From assembly GCA_049514335.1 (NCBI GenBank), contig JBEKVE010000136.1:1-10620 (forward strand): a stretch of 10,620 bases of DNA. The letters run 5' to 3'. Origin of the DNA: JBEKVE01 sp049514335 (lineage in GTDB: Bacteria; Actinomycetota; Acidimicrobiia; Acidimicrobiales; UBA8190). Shown in pieces: positions 1 through 6,544 of the stretch (the first letter of the stretch is position 1; every line of letters begins with the position of its first letter). The translations under genes and the position numbers were made by a program. Below the pieces are notes generated by a model that was given only the letters and a program-made list of their open reading frames with translations, was not told where the DNA came from and searched no databases.

Positions 1-164
1 CCGTGACCACCACTGGGGAGACGCGCCAGATCGGCGCCGGGTTGGCGGCCGGCATCCTCCTCGACACGTTCCTGGTGCGGACGTTGCTCCTGCCCGCCCT
101 GGTCGTGATGCTCGGACGATGGAACTGGTGGCCATCTGCTGCTCCGGGGGAGGAGAAGCGGTGA
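1..164 (+). CDS. MMPL/RND-family membrane transporter, C-terminal end (partial)
   Basis: Only the last 53 codons are in the window, in phase from position 3 to a TGA at 162-164; the 5' part lies to the left. The visible peptide has a glycine/alanine-rich hydrophobic helix (GAGLAAGILLDTFLVRTLLL, residues 11-30 of the fragment), then PALVVMLGRWNWWP and a short charged tail. An AxGILLDTxxVRxLLxPAxxxLxGxxxWWP ending is characteristic of the last transmembrane helix of MMPL-type members of the RND superfamily. These are inner-membrane exporters, often of lipids in actinobacteria. Substrate cannot be inferred from this piece. The stop is 9 bases from the stop of the convergent secreted-protein gene, and no obvious bidirectional terminator separates them. 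Family assignment is fairly firm from the C-terminal signature; everything upstream is unseen. Confidence 0.8.
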   Translation, partial: VTTTGETRQIGAGLAAGILLDTFLVRTLLLPALVVMLGRWNWWPSAAPGEEKR

Positions 165-173
165 ACGCTCCTC

Positions 174-1436
174 CTACGAGCAGCCGGTGGTGTCCCCCTC
201 GTCCACCCCGAGCGTGACGTCCACTCCGCTGTATTGCGGCGGCGAAGAGGAGTCCTGGACATCGAACTGGATATCCGAGCACCCGACCGTGGTCGGTGTC
301 CCGGTGATCTCGCCGGAGGACGTGTCGAGGTGGAGCCCATCAGGCAGTGGCCCGAATCCGACCGACCACGTGTACGGCGTCGTGCCCCCGGTCGCCATGA
401 GCGTCTGGTCGTAGGGACTTCCCACCGTGCCGTCGGGGAGGGACGCGGTGGTGACGTTCAGCACGTTGACGACCGTCACCGTCGTCGAGCCCGAGACCCC
501 GTCGAACGTGGCCCGAATCGTCGCCGTGCCCGGATTGACGGCCTGAATGTCGTTCTGATCGGCGGTTGCAACGCCGGGCGCCGAGCTCGAGAACCCGACA
601 AGGCCGGTGACGTCCACGTGTGTCCCATCGGGAAGTGTGGCGATGGCTGTGTAGTCCTGCCCGTCCCCGGCGACGAGCGTGGAGTTGGCCGGCGTCACAG
701 CGATCGAGCTCGGACGAACGCCGAAGTCGACGTAACCACTCTGGAGTGCCACGGTGGCGAGCCCCCCGCTCGAGATGCACTGCAGCCCGAGTTGGTCGGG
801 GTTGAGGGTGCCCACCATCTGGAGGATGTTGTTACCGGCGGCGTTCCCTGCGGTGAATGACTTGGAGACGTTGCCGCCCGTGTTGCCCGGGATCGAGAAG
901 ATGGACGCGTCGTTGATCGTGGCGTCGTCAGCGATGCTCTTCACCGACAGCACGCTCGTGGACGATTTCAGGCTGGGCGACGTGTGCCACGTGACCTTCA
1001 ACTTGCCCTGGAACGCCACGCTCTGCGCCGCCAGTACCGTCGACGTGCATGAGTTGGCGTCCGACGTCTTGAGTGTGAGGGTACCCGAGACCGATCCACT
1101 GGTGATGGTCACGGGAGTGCCGTTGGAGGTCGGTACCGCCGTGCAGCCGGAAAGCGTCGCCGTTATCGAGGCCTTTTCCTTCTTGACCGAGCTCGTCCCG
1201 TGCGCCGTCACCGGCGGATTGAGCGCGGCAGAGCCCGAGAACGTCTTGCAATCGACGGAGTAGTTGGCCCCGTTGACCTTCACCGAAGACTCCACCCGCT
1301 TGGCGGCAGCGGCACTGGCGGCAGCGCCGATGGTGGGAATGCTTCCCGGTCCGGTCGACACGACGACGGCCACGATCGACATCGAAGCCACGAGCATGCC
1401 AGCGGTGAGCACAGGAACCGTGCGGATCTTCCCCAT
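174..1436 (-). CDS. Secreted Ig-like protein (novel N-terminal domain, BID_2-like and He_PIG-like domains)
   Basis: This encodes 420 residues from ATG at 1436. That start is chosen because a GGGAAGG ribosome site lies 7 bases upstream and the protein then opens with a signal peptide: basic MGKIR, hydrophobic stretch about 7-28, then an alanine-rich region to about residue 45 with likely cleavage before KR. The open frame continues to 1799 without such features and is rejected. Residues about 50-240 are Thr/Ser/Gly-rich, probably beta-structured, with cysteines at 63, 98, 130 and 220; I do not recognise this domain. Residues about 241-324 resemble a bacterial Ig-like group 2 (BID_2) domain (SIAVTPANSTLVAGDGQDYT, then a VATADQNDIQAVNPGTATI core). 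Residues about 330-412 resemble a putative-Ig He_PIG domain (LPDGTVGSPYDQTLMATGGT, then LPDGLHLDTSSGEITGTPT). Six cysteines in total allow disulfides. No C-terminal anchor or sortase signal is visible, so it is probably released or non-covalently wall-associated. Role inferred: surface adhesion or structure. Confidence 0.85.
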   Translation of the reverse strand: MGKIRTVPVLTAGMLVASMSIVAVVVSTGPGSIPTIGAAASAAAAKRVESSVKVNGANYSVDCKTFSGSAALNPPVTAHGTSSVKKEKASITATLSGCTAVPTSNGTPVTITSGSVSGTLTLKTSDANSCTSTVLAAQSVAFQGKLKVTWHTSPSLKSSTSVLSVKSIADDATINDASIFSIPGNTGGNVSKSFTAGNAAGNNILQMVGTLNPDQLGLQCISSGGLATVALQSGYVDFGVRPSSIAVTPANSTLVAGDGQDYTAIATLPDGTHVDVTGLVGFSSSAPGVATADQNDIQAVNPGTATIRATFDGVSGSTTVTVVNVLNVTTASLPDGTVGSPYDQTLMATGGTTPYTWSVGFGPLPDGLHLDTSSGEITGTPTTVGCSDIQFDVQDSSSPPQYSGVDVTLGVDEGDTTGCS

Positions 1437-1443
1437 CGCGGAC

Positions 1444-1450
1444 CCTTCCC
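1444..1450 (-). promoter_or_regulatory. Ribosome binding site deciding the start of the secreted protein
   Basis: On the minus strand GGGAAGG sits 7 bases before the ATG at 1436. It selects this start over the upstream in-frame extension, which lacks a comparable site and would bury the signal peptide. Confidence 0.6.
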
Positions 1451-1510
1451 CTTGTCGGTGATCTGCCTTCACGCGTCTGTTCTCAGTGAACGTGGCAGGC
1501 AACAGGGCTT

Positions 1511-1546
1511 CGGGGTCGCAGAGCACAGCGATCGTCGCTGTCCCCG
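1511..1546 (-). repeat. Inverted repeat / possible structured leader hairpin
   Basis: ACAGCGA (1525-1531) and TCGCTGT (1535-1541) are perfect 7-base inverted arms around a TCG spacer. Outside them CGGGG (1511-1515) can pair with CCCCG (1542-1546), giving a 12-pair stem with a 9-base bulge on one side. It lies 75-110 bases upstream of the secreted-protein ATG. It could be a leader RNA structure or a dimeric-regulator operator. The base pairing is seen; any function is inferred. Confidence 0.4.
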
Positions 1547-1643
1547 CTCCTTGTTGATCGTCTTTCCCGCCATCGCCAGCCCGCCTGCGCGACAACGCTC
1601 GCAACAAGGTAGTCCCACGCCGCCGCAGCAGGTAAGACCATAG

Positions 1644-1667
1644 CCAAGGCCGGATGACCAAGGCCGG
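1644..1667. repeat. Tandem 10-bp direct repeat
   Basis: CCAAGGCCGG occurs at 1644-1653 and again at 1658-1667, separated by ATGA (period 14). The unit is short and may be chance in GC-rich DNA. It sits between the SDR stop and the secreted-protein leader. Confidence 0.4.
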
Positions 1668-1678
1668 TTTGCTCACCA

Positions 1679-1694
1679 TCCTCAATTTTGAGGA
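1679..1694 (-). terminator. Possible terminator or operator palindrome after the SDR gene
   Basis: TCCTCAA and TTGAGGA form perfect 7-base arms separated by two bases, 44-59 bases past the SDR stop in its direction of transcription. Position fits a terminator for the orn-to-SDR run, but the two-base loop is tight and there is no following T-tract. A regulator-binding palindrome is an equal alternative. Confidence 0.3.
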
Positions 1695-1737
1695 GCCCGA
1701 AGCGGCACCGCCAGGTCCCCCGACCAGGTGCCGCAGG

Positions 1738-2535
1738 TCACCCGTGGTGGGGTGCGCCTCCCCGGAAGAAGCGATCGAACAACCCGTCCACGCCCGCACC
1801 GTGCAGCGTCATGCCCCCGTCCACGACGAGGGTCTGTCCGGTGATGAAGCGGGCGAGGTCCGAGCACAGGAACAGCACCACGTCGGCCACGTCCTCGGGC
1901 TCGCCCACCCGCGCTGCGGGGGTCATGCGGGCGTAGTGCTCGTCGGCGTCGGGGAGGAGCTCGAGCAGGGGCTTGGTGAGGTTGGTGCGGATCATGCCCG
2001 GCGCCACGGCGTTCACCCTGATGGTCGGCCCGTACTCGAGGGCGGCCGAAGCGGTGAGGGCGATGACACCGGCTTTGGCGGCCGAGTACGGGGTCTCGCC
2101 CGCCGACGGGCGGGTGGCGCTGATCGAGGCCGTGTTCACCACGGCGCCGCCGCCCGATGCCAGGATGTGGGGCACGGCGGCACGCATGCCGTTGAAGACG
2201 CCGGTGAGGTTGAGACGCACGATGCGGTCCCACTCCCCGGGGTCCCACCCGGCCAGCGGTGCCATGGTGCTGCCACCGGCGTTGTTCACCATGATGGACA
2301 GTCCACCGAGGTGGCGTGCCGCGTCGGCCACCGCCTCCTGCAGGGCGTCGGCATCGGTCACGTCGACGGCGATGGCCGTGCCGCCCACCTCTTCGGCCGT
2401 CTGCTTGGCACCGTCCCCGTCGACGTCGAGCACCGCCACGGCCGCGCCATGGGCGGCGAACCGCCGGGCCACTGCCCGGCCGATGCCCGACGCACCACCG
2501 GTCACCACCGCCTGTCGACCTTCGAGCAGCGCCAT
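1738..2535 (-). CDS. Short-chain dehydrogenase/reductase (SDR)
   Basis: This 265-residue classical SDR is a typical length for the family. The glycine-rich nucleotide-binding motif TGGASGIG is at residues 12-19, and the acidic LDVDGDG at 36-42 after the second strand favours NAD(H) over NADP(H). NNAG is at 84-87, structural Asn109 lies in LNLTG, and the catalytic residues are Ser137, Tyr150 and Lys154 (YSAAK). The C-terminal TGQTLVVDGGMTLHG segment is the usual SDR ending. It should oxidise a secondary alcohol or reduce a ketone; the substrate cannot be read from sequence. The ATG at 2535 follows the ligase stop by one base (TGA-C-ATG), with a GAGGAGA ribosome site inside the ligase end, so the two are almost certainly translationally coupled. 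Its position behind an acyl-CoA ligase suggests a 3-hydroxyacyl or related acyl-chain substrate, which is inference. Confidence 0.93.
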   Translation of the reverse strand: MALLEGRQAVVTGGASGIGRAVARRFAAHGAAVAVLDVDGDGAKQTAEEVGGTAIAVDVTDADALQEAVADAARHLGGLSIMVNNAGGSTMAPLAGWDPGEWDRIVRLNLTGVFNGMRAAVPHILASGGGAVVNTASISATRPSAGETPYSAAKAGVIALTASAALEYGPTIRVNAVAPGMIRTNLTKPLLELLPDADEHYARMTPAARVGEPEDVADVVLFLCSDLARFITGQTLVVDGGMTLHGAGVDGLFDRFFRGGAPHHG

Positions 2536-2536
2536 G

Positions 2537-4333
2537 TCAGCCGATCTCCTCTTCCGGGGGCTCCTCGCCCGCCTCGCCCGATCCCACGAGCACGTCGCGC
2601 AGCTCCCGCTTGAGCACCTTCCCCTGGGGGTTGCGCGGCAGCGGCTCGGACCGGAACCAGATGTGGGTCGGGACCTTGAAGGCCGCCAGCCGATCGTGGA
2701 CGTGGCGGGCGAGCTCGTCGGCCGACACCTTGGTGCCCGGGCGCAGCACGACCGCCGCCCCCACCTCCTCTCCGAGCACGGGGTGGGGCACGCCGATGAC
2801 GGCCACGTCGGACACGGCCGGGTGCTCGAAGAGCGCCGACTCGACCTCGACCGAGTACACGTTCTCGCCGCCGCGGATGACCATGTCCTTGGCCCGGTCC
2901 ACGATGTAGACGAAGCCGTCGGCATCGACGCGGGCCACGTCCCCGGAGTGGAGCCATCCCCGGGTGAAGCTCGCATCCGTGGCCTCGGGCTTGTTCCAGT
3001 AGCCCCGCACCACGTTGGGCCCCTTGATCCACAGCTCTCCGGTGACGTCGGGCCCGGCGGGGAGATCCCCGGTCGGCTCCTCCCCCTCGAAGCCGTCGGG
3101 CACGACGCGCACGTCGCACACCGGGACCGGCGGTCCCACGCTGTCGGGGCGCTGCACGTAGTCGTCGCCGGTGTTCATGGTCGTCACCGAGGACGTCTCG
3201 GTGAGGCCGTAGCCGTTGGAGGGCGCGCCCACGGGGAAGTGCTCGGTGATCCGTCGGACGAGGTCGGGGGGACAGGGGGCGCCGCCGTAGGCGATGGCAC
3301 GGACCGACGAGGTGTCGCGCGTGGCGAAGGCGGGGGAGTCGATCACCTGCATGACCATGGCGGGCACGCCCCCGAAGGTGCTGATGTGCTCGCGCTCGAT
3401 GAGCTCCAGGGCCCGCTCGGGGTCCCAGTGGTGCATCATCACGAGCTTGTTCCCCGCCGCGGTGTTCGCCACCAGGATCGAGTGGCAGCCCGTGGCGTGG
3501 AACAGGGGCACCGACAGGAGGTAGGCACCCTGCTGTCCCTCGTCTGCATCGGCCAGGGTCCGACCCGAGGGCGATCGCAGTGCCGCACGGGAGTTGAGGA
3601 AGAAGAGGCTCATCAGGTTGGTGCACATGTTGCGATGCGTGCCCACCGCCCCCTTGGGCCGGCCCGTGGTCCCCGACGTGTAGAAGATGGTGGCATCGTC
3701 CTCGGGCTCGATCACCACGTCGGGCATGGCCGCATCCGCCGTCGGGGTGCCCACCAGCTCGGCGAAGGAGAGTACGAGGACCGGGGCCTCGGGCCACGAC
3801 GTCACCGCCGTGCGGTCCTCGTGGGTCACCACCACGGCGCGCAGGTCGGGCAGCTCGCCCAGGTGGGGCACGATCCGCTCGAGACGGGCTGCATCCACGA
3901 AGAGGACCGAGGTGCCCGAGTCGACCAGGCCGTAGTGCAGCTCGGGGCTCGTCCACCAGGCGTTGAGCGGCACCACCACGCCGCCCGCCACCTGTGCCCC
4001 CCAGAACGCCATGGCCCACTCGGGCAGGTTCCGCATGGCGATGGCCACCCGGTCGCCCTTGGTCAACCCGAAGCGGTCCCGAAGCGCATGGGCGATGGAG
4101 CACGCCACGCGGAAGTGGTCCTCGAACGTCGTGCGCTCGTCCTCGTAGACGAGGTAGTCCTTGTCGCCGTGGCCCCGGGAGAGCTCGAGCACGACCCGCA
4201 GGTTGGCGGGGCAGTTCTTCCACACCCGGGTCGTGACCCCGCGGATGTCGACGTCCTGCATCTCGAACATCGCTCCCGGCGCGATGAGGGTGCGGGTGGC
4301 ATCGTGGATCGACAGGACGGGGGAGTCGGGCAC
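2537..4333 (-). CDS. AMP-dependent acyl-CoA synthetase/ligase (class I adenylate-forming, FadD-like)
   Basis: This 598-residue enzyme is predicted to activate a carboxylic acid to its acyl-adenylate and then the CoA thioester. Visible family motifs are the phosphate-binding loop YTSGTTGRPKG (218-228), YGLTET (375-380), GELWIKG (432-438), the SGD aspartate Asp465, the hinge DRAKDMVIRGGENVYS (479-494), and PRNPQGK (566-572) with adenylation Lys572. It is somewhat longer than common 500-560-residue ligases: there is an N-terminal lead of about 45 residues, a loop around 244-269 and a Glu-rich tail (about 587-597). The start is GTG at 4333, supported by GAGGAA 7 bases upstream. It lies 18 bases after the aldo/keto reductase and one base before the SDR, so it belongs to an operon. 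Substrate (fatty, aromatic or side-chain acid) is not determinable by eye. No essential residue appears to be missing. Confidence 0.93.
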   Translation of the reverse strand: MPDSPVLSIHDATRTLIAPGAMFEMQDVDIRGVTTRVWKNCPANLRVVLELSRGHGDKDYLVYEDERTTFEDHFRVACSIAHALRDRFGLTKGDRVAIAMRNLPEWAMAFWGAQVAGGVVVPLNAWWTSPELHYGLVDSGTSVLFVDAARLERIVPHLGELPDLRAVVVTHEDRTAVTSWPEAPVLVLSFAELVGTPTADAAMPDVVIEPEDDATIFYTSGTTGRPKGAVGTHRNMCTNLMSLFFLNSRAALRSPSGRTLADADEGQQGAYLLSVPLFHATGCHSILVANTAAGNKLVMMHHWDPERALELIEREHISTFGGVPAMVMQVIDSPAFATRDTSSVRAIAYGGAPCPPDLVRRITEHFPVGAPSNGYGLTETSSVTTMNTGDDYVQRPDSVGPPVPVCDVRVVPDGFEGEEPTGDLPAGPDVTGELWIKGPNVVRGYWNKPEATDASFTRGWLHSGDVARVDADGFVYIVDRAKDMVIRGGENVYSVEVESALFEHPAVSDVAVIGVPHPVLGEEVGAAVVLRPGTKVSADELARHVHDRLAAFKVPTHIWFRSEPLPRNPQGKVLKRELRDVLVGSGEAGEEPPEEEIG

Positions 4334-4351
4334 GGCGTCGTTCCTCAGGTC

Positions 4352-5398
4352 CTATGCGCCGCGCGTGGCGGCCGGGCGCCGGCGGCGCCAGGCGTCGGCC
4401 AGCGCCGGGGGCGTGAAGCCCGCGTCGGACGGGTCGAGATCGGTGCCCGGTGCCACCACGGCATCGATCCGGTCGAGCACGTCGTCGGTGAGCGCTACGT
4501 CCGCCGCCCCGAGCGTGGTGGTGAGATGCTCCATGGTGCGGGGCCCGATGATGGCCGCGCTCAGGGCGGGGTGCGTGAGCACGAAGGCGAGCGCCAGGTG
4601 GGTGAGCGGCACCCCGGCGTCGTCGGCCACGGTCACCAGTGACTCCACCGCGTCGAGCTTGGCCGCCACCTCGGGCCGGTCGGGAGAGAAGCGGGCCGGC
4701 ATGCGGGCGGCCCGGCCACCGTCGGGAAGCGGCGCATCCTTGCGGTAGCGCCCCGTCAACCAGCCACCGTTGAGGGGGCTCCAGGCGATGACGCCCATGC
4801 CGTAGCGCTGGCACGCCGGCAGCACGGCGGCCTCGATGCCCCGGGCCAGGATCGAGTACGGCGGCTGCTCGCAGGTGAAGCGCTCTCGACCGCGGCGCTC
4901 GGCCACCCAGTGCGACTCCACGATCAGGTCGGCGGGGAACGTGGAGCACCCGATGGCGCGTACCTTGCCCTGGTGGACGAGGTCTGACAGCGCGCCCAGG
5001 GTGTCATCGATGTCACAGGTGGGATCGGGCCGGTGGATCTGGTAAAGGTCGATCCAGTCGGTGCGCAGGCGTCGCAGGCTCGCCTCGACCTCGCGCGCGA
5101 TCCAGCGCCGCGAGTTGCCCGCCATGTTGGGATCCGCACCCATGGCCCCGTGGACCTTGGTGGCGAGCACCACGCCGTCGCGCCGACCACCCGACAGCGC
5201 CTTGGCCACGATCTCCTCGGACTCTCCCATGGAGTAGACGTCCGCAGTGTCTATGAAGTTGATGCCGGCGTCGAGGGCGGCGTGGACGATGCGCACGCAG
5301 TCGTCGTGGTCGGGGTTGCCCCAGGCCCCGAACATCATGGCTCCCAGGCACAGCGGCGATACCCGCATGCCGGTCCGTCCGAGCGTGCGCAGCTGCAT
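4352..5398 (-). CDS. Aldo/keto reductase
   Basis: This 348-residue TIM-barrel oxidoreductase of the AKR superfamily begins MQLRTLGRTGMRVSPLCLGA, a standard AKR opening. The catalytic tetrad is visible: Asp50 and Tyr55 (FIDTADVY), Lys81 (ATK) and His122 (QIHRPD). The cofactor region IIGPRTMEHL (283-292) matches the NADPH-binding end of the family. The enzyme should reduce an aldehyde or ketone to an alcohol with NADPH in the cytoplasm; the substrate is unknown. It resembles the longer AKR groups (YghZ/Tas-like or sugar-type) rather than the short xylose-reductase type. Start ATG 5398 has a GGAGAGG/GAGGAG ribosome site 8-11 bases upstream. The gene starts 27 bases after orn and ends 18 bases before the ligase, so co-transcription is likely. 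Confidence 0.93.
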   Translation of the reverse strand: MQLRTLGRTGMRVSPLCLGAMMFGAWGNPDHDDCVRIVHAALDAGINFIDTADVYSMGESEEIVAKALSGGRRDGVVLATKVHGAMGADPNMAGNSRRWIAREVEASLRRLRTDWIDLYQIHRPDPTCDIDDTLGALSDLVHQGKVRAIGCSTFPADLIVESHWVAERRGRERFTCEQPPYSILARGIEAAVLPACQRYGMGVIAWSPLNGGWLTGRYRKDAPLPDGGRAARMPARFSPDRPEVAAKLDAVESLVTVADDAGVPLTHLALAFVLTHPALSAAIIGPRTMEHLTTTLGAADVALTDDVLDRIDAVVAPGTDLDPSDAGFTPPALADAWRRRRPAATRGA

Positions 5399-5425
5399 CG
5401 TCGGTGCCTCTCCTCGTCCTGTGCC

Positions 5426-5995
5426 CTACCGGCCCGGTTCGGGCGGGGACGGATCCGTGCCCACCGGGGCGAAGATGGTCCGTCGGTAGAAGGCCAGCTC
5501 GGCCACGGACTCACGCACGTCGTCCAGCGCCCGGTGCGTGGTCTTCTTGGCGGGCGCCTTGTGCAGCTGGGCCGGGTACCACCGGCGGCACAGCTCTTTC
5601 ACGGTGGAGACGTCCACCGAGCGGTAGTGCAGCCAGGCCTCGATGTCGGGGAGCTGCGCGGCCAGGAATCGCCGGTCGGTGCCGATGGAGTTCCCGCACA
5701 AGGGCACGGTGGCCTTGTCGGGGACGTGCGCCCGCAGGAATTCCAGGGTCTGGCGCCCCGCCTGCTCCAGACTGAGCTCGGAGGACTCGATGGCGCGCAG
5801 GAGCCCCGACTTGGTGTGCATCTCCCGCACGACGGGCTCCATGGCCGCCAGCTGCGCCGCGTCGGCGTGGACGACGAGGTCGGGTCCCTCGGCCAGCACC
5901 GTGAGATCGTCGTCGGTGACGAGGGTGGCGATCTCGACGATGGTGTGACGCACCGGGTCCAGGCCGGTCATCTCCAGGTCCATCCACACGAGCAC
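5426..5995 (-). CDS. orn: Oligoribonuclease, DEDDh 3'-5' exoribonuclease
   Basis: This 189-residue protein matches oligoribonuclease throughout. It degrades di- and short oligoribonucleotides to mononucleotides, including pGpG from c-di-GMP turnover, and completes RNA decay. The DEDDh residues are Asp6 and Glu8 (WMDLEMTGLDP), Asp107 (GNSIGTDRRFL), and His154 with Asp159 (THRALDDVRES). The C-terminal Pro-rich tail (DPSPPEPGR) is extra. Start is GTG at 5995: an ATG at 6001-6003 is out of frame, there is no good ribosome site, and a TAGCAT hexamer lies 6 bases upstream, consistent with a leaderless mRNA. It heads a minus-strand run with an aldo/keto reductase, acyl-CoA ligase and SDR, and faces dut across a 105-base divergent region. 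Confidence 0.97.
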   Translation of the reverse strand: MLVWMDLEMTGLDPVRHTIVEIATLVTDDDLTVLAEGPDLVVHADAAQLAAMEPVVREMHTKSGLLRAIESSELSLEQAGRQTLEFLRAHVPDKATVPLCGNSIGTDRRFLAAQLPDIEAWLHYRSVDVSTVKELCRRWYPAQLHKAPAKKTTHRALDDVRESVAELAFYRRTIFAPVGTDPSPPEPGR

Positions 5996-6001
5996 CCGGG
6001 C

Positions 6002-6007
6002 ATGCTA
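6002..6007 (-). promoter_or_regulatory. Probable -10 box for leaderless orn mRNA
   Basis: On the minus strand TAGCAT (TANNNT class) is followed by six bases and then the GTG start of orn. In actinobacteria this spacing typically places the transcription start on the first base of the start codon. No convincing -35 box is visible. Inferred from position and pattern. Confidence 0.55.
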
Positions 6008-6088
6008 CCGGGCCGCTCCCGCCCTCCCCGAGCCCGAACCCGGGCCGTGTCGGTGCCGGGCCCCGGCCACCGGGTGCTGCACGGACGA

Positions 6089-6094
6089 TAGGGT
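6089..6094 (+). promoter_or_regulatory. Probable -10 box for leaderless dut mRNA
   Basis: TAGGGT (TANNNT class) is followed by six bases and then the GTG start of dut at 6101, mirroring the orn side. The gene lacks a clear ribosome binding site, supporting leaderless transcription. No -35 is recognisable. Confidence 0.55.
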
Positions 6095-6100
6095 CATGCG

Positions 6101-6544
6101 GTGCTCGAGGTGCCCCTCGTCCGCCTCGATCCCGACCTGCCGGTGCCCTCGTATGCGCACCCGGGCGACGCCGGGGCCGACCTCTATGCGCGAGAGGACG
6201 CCGTTCTCGCCCCCCGGGGCGGGCGCGCCCTCGTGCCCACGGGGGTCGCCCTGGCCCTGCCCCGGGGCTACGCCGGCTTCGTGCAGCCCCGCAGCGGGCT
6301 GGCGCTGCGCCACGGTGTGACCTGTCTCAACACCCCGGGGCTCATCGACGCCGGCTACCGCGACGAGGTTCGGGTGCTGCTCGTGAACACCGACCCCTCG
6401 GAGCCCTACGCCGTGCAGCGCGGGGACCGCATCGCCCAGCTCGTCATCAAGGCGGTGGAGGAGGTCGTCTTCGTCACGGTGCACGATGGGGACCTGCCCG
6501 ACTCGGCGCGGGGGCTCGGTGGCTTCGGCCACACGGGACGATGA
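6101..6544 (+). CDS. dut: dUTP diphosphatase (trimeric dUTPase)
   Basis: This 147-residue enzyme hydrolyses dUTP to dUMP and pyrophosphate, keeping uracil out of DNA and supplying dTMP synthesis. All five dUTPase motifs are present in order: motif 1 HPGDAGADL (20-28), motif 2 PRSGLA (63-68), motif 3 GLIDAGYRDEV (80-90) with catalytic Asp83 and Tyr86, motif 4 RGDRIAQLVI (107-116), and motif 5 RGLGGFGHTG (137-146), the arm that closes over the nucleotide. Length and motif layout are those of the homotrimeric class. The start is GTG at 6101; the nearby ATG at 6096-6098 is out of frame. The stop overlaps the ATG of the downstream acyltransferase by four bases (ATGA), implying one mRNA and coupled translation. 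Confidence 0.97.
   Translation: MLEVPLVRLDPDLPVPSYAHPGDAGADLYAREDAVLAPRGGRALVPTGVALALPRGYAGFVQPRSGLALRHGVTCLNTPGLIDAGYRDEVRVLLVNTDPSEPYAVQRGDRIAQLVIKAVEEVVFVTVHDGDLPDSARGLGGFGHTGR

Larger units (their letters stand above)
1437..1737. other. Intergenic region and probable 5' leader of the secreted-protein gene
   Basis: These 301 bases separate the SDR stop from the secreted-protein start, both on the minus strand. I see no convincing gene in it. It holds a ribosome site at 1444-1450, a possible long hairpin at 1511-1546, a 10-bp direct repeat (1644-1653 and 1658-1667), and a short near-palindrome at 1679-1694 just beyond the SDR stop. No clear -35/-10 pair could be assigned, so the promoter of the secreted protein is unplaced. 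No known riboswitch class was recognised by eye. Confidence 0.5.

Noticed and set aside
1437..1737. A c-di-AMP (ydaO) or c-di-GMP riboswitch in the leader of the secreted gene
   Set aside because: I looked because such switches control actinobacterial cell-wall proteins, but the conserved sequence blocks of those classes were not visible; only a generic hairpin is supported.
1437..1799. N-terminal 121-residue extension of the secreted protein
   Set aside because: The extension overlaps the SDR gene end, lacks a ribosome site, and would place the signal peptide internally; the ATG at 1436 is far better supported.
1973..4642. Very long plus-strand open frame opposite the SDR and acyl-CoA ligase
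   Set aside because: High-GC DNA yields long antisense frames. The translation is rich in Arg, His, Gly and Val without domains, while the opposite strand encodes recognisable enzymes.
2502..4949. Long minus-strand frame overlapping ligase and aldo/keto reductase in another phase
   Set aside because: Low-complexity Arg/Gly/Ala-rich translation with no motif; it is a shadow of the two real genes in that region.
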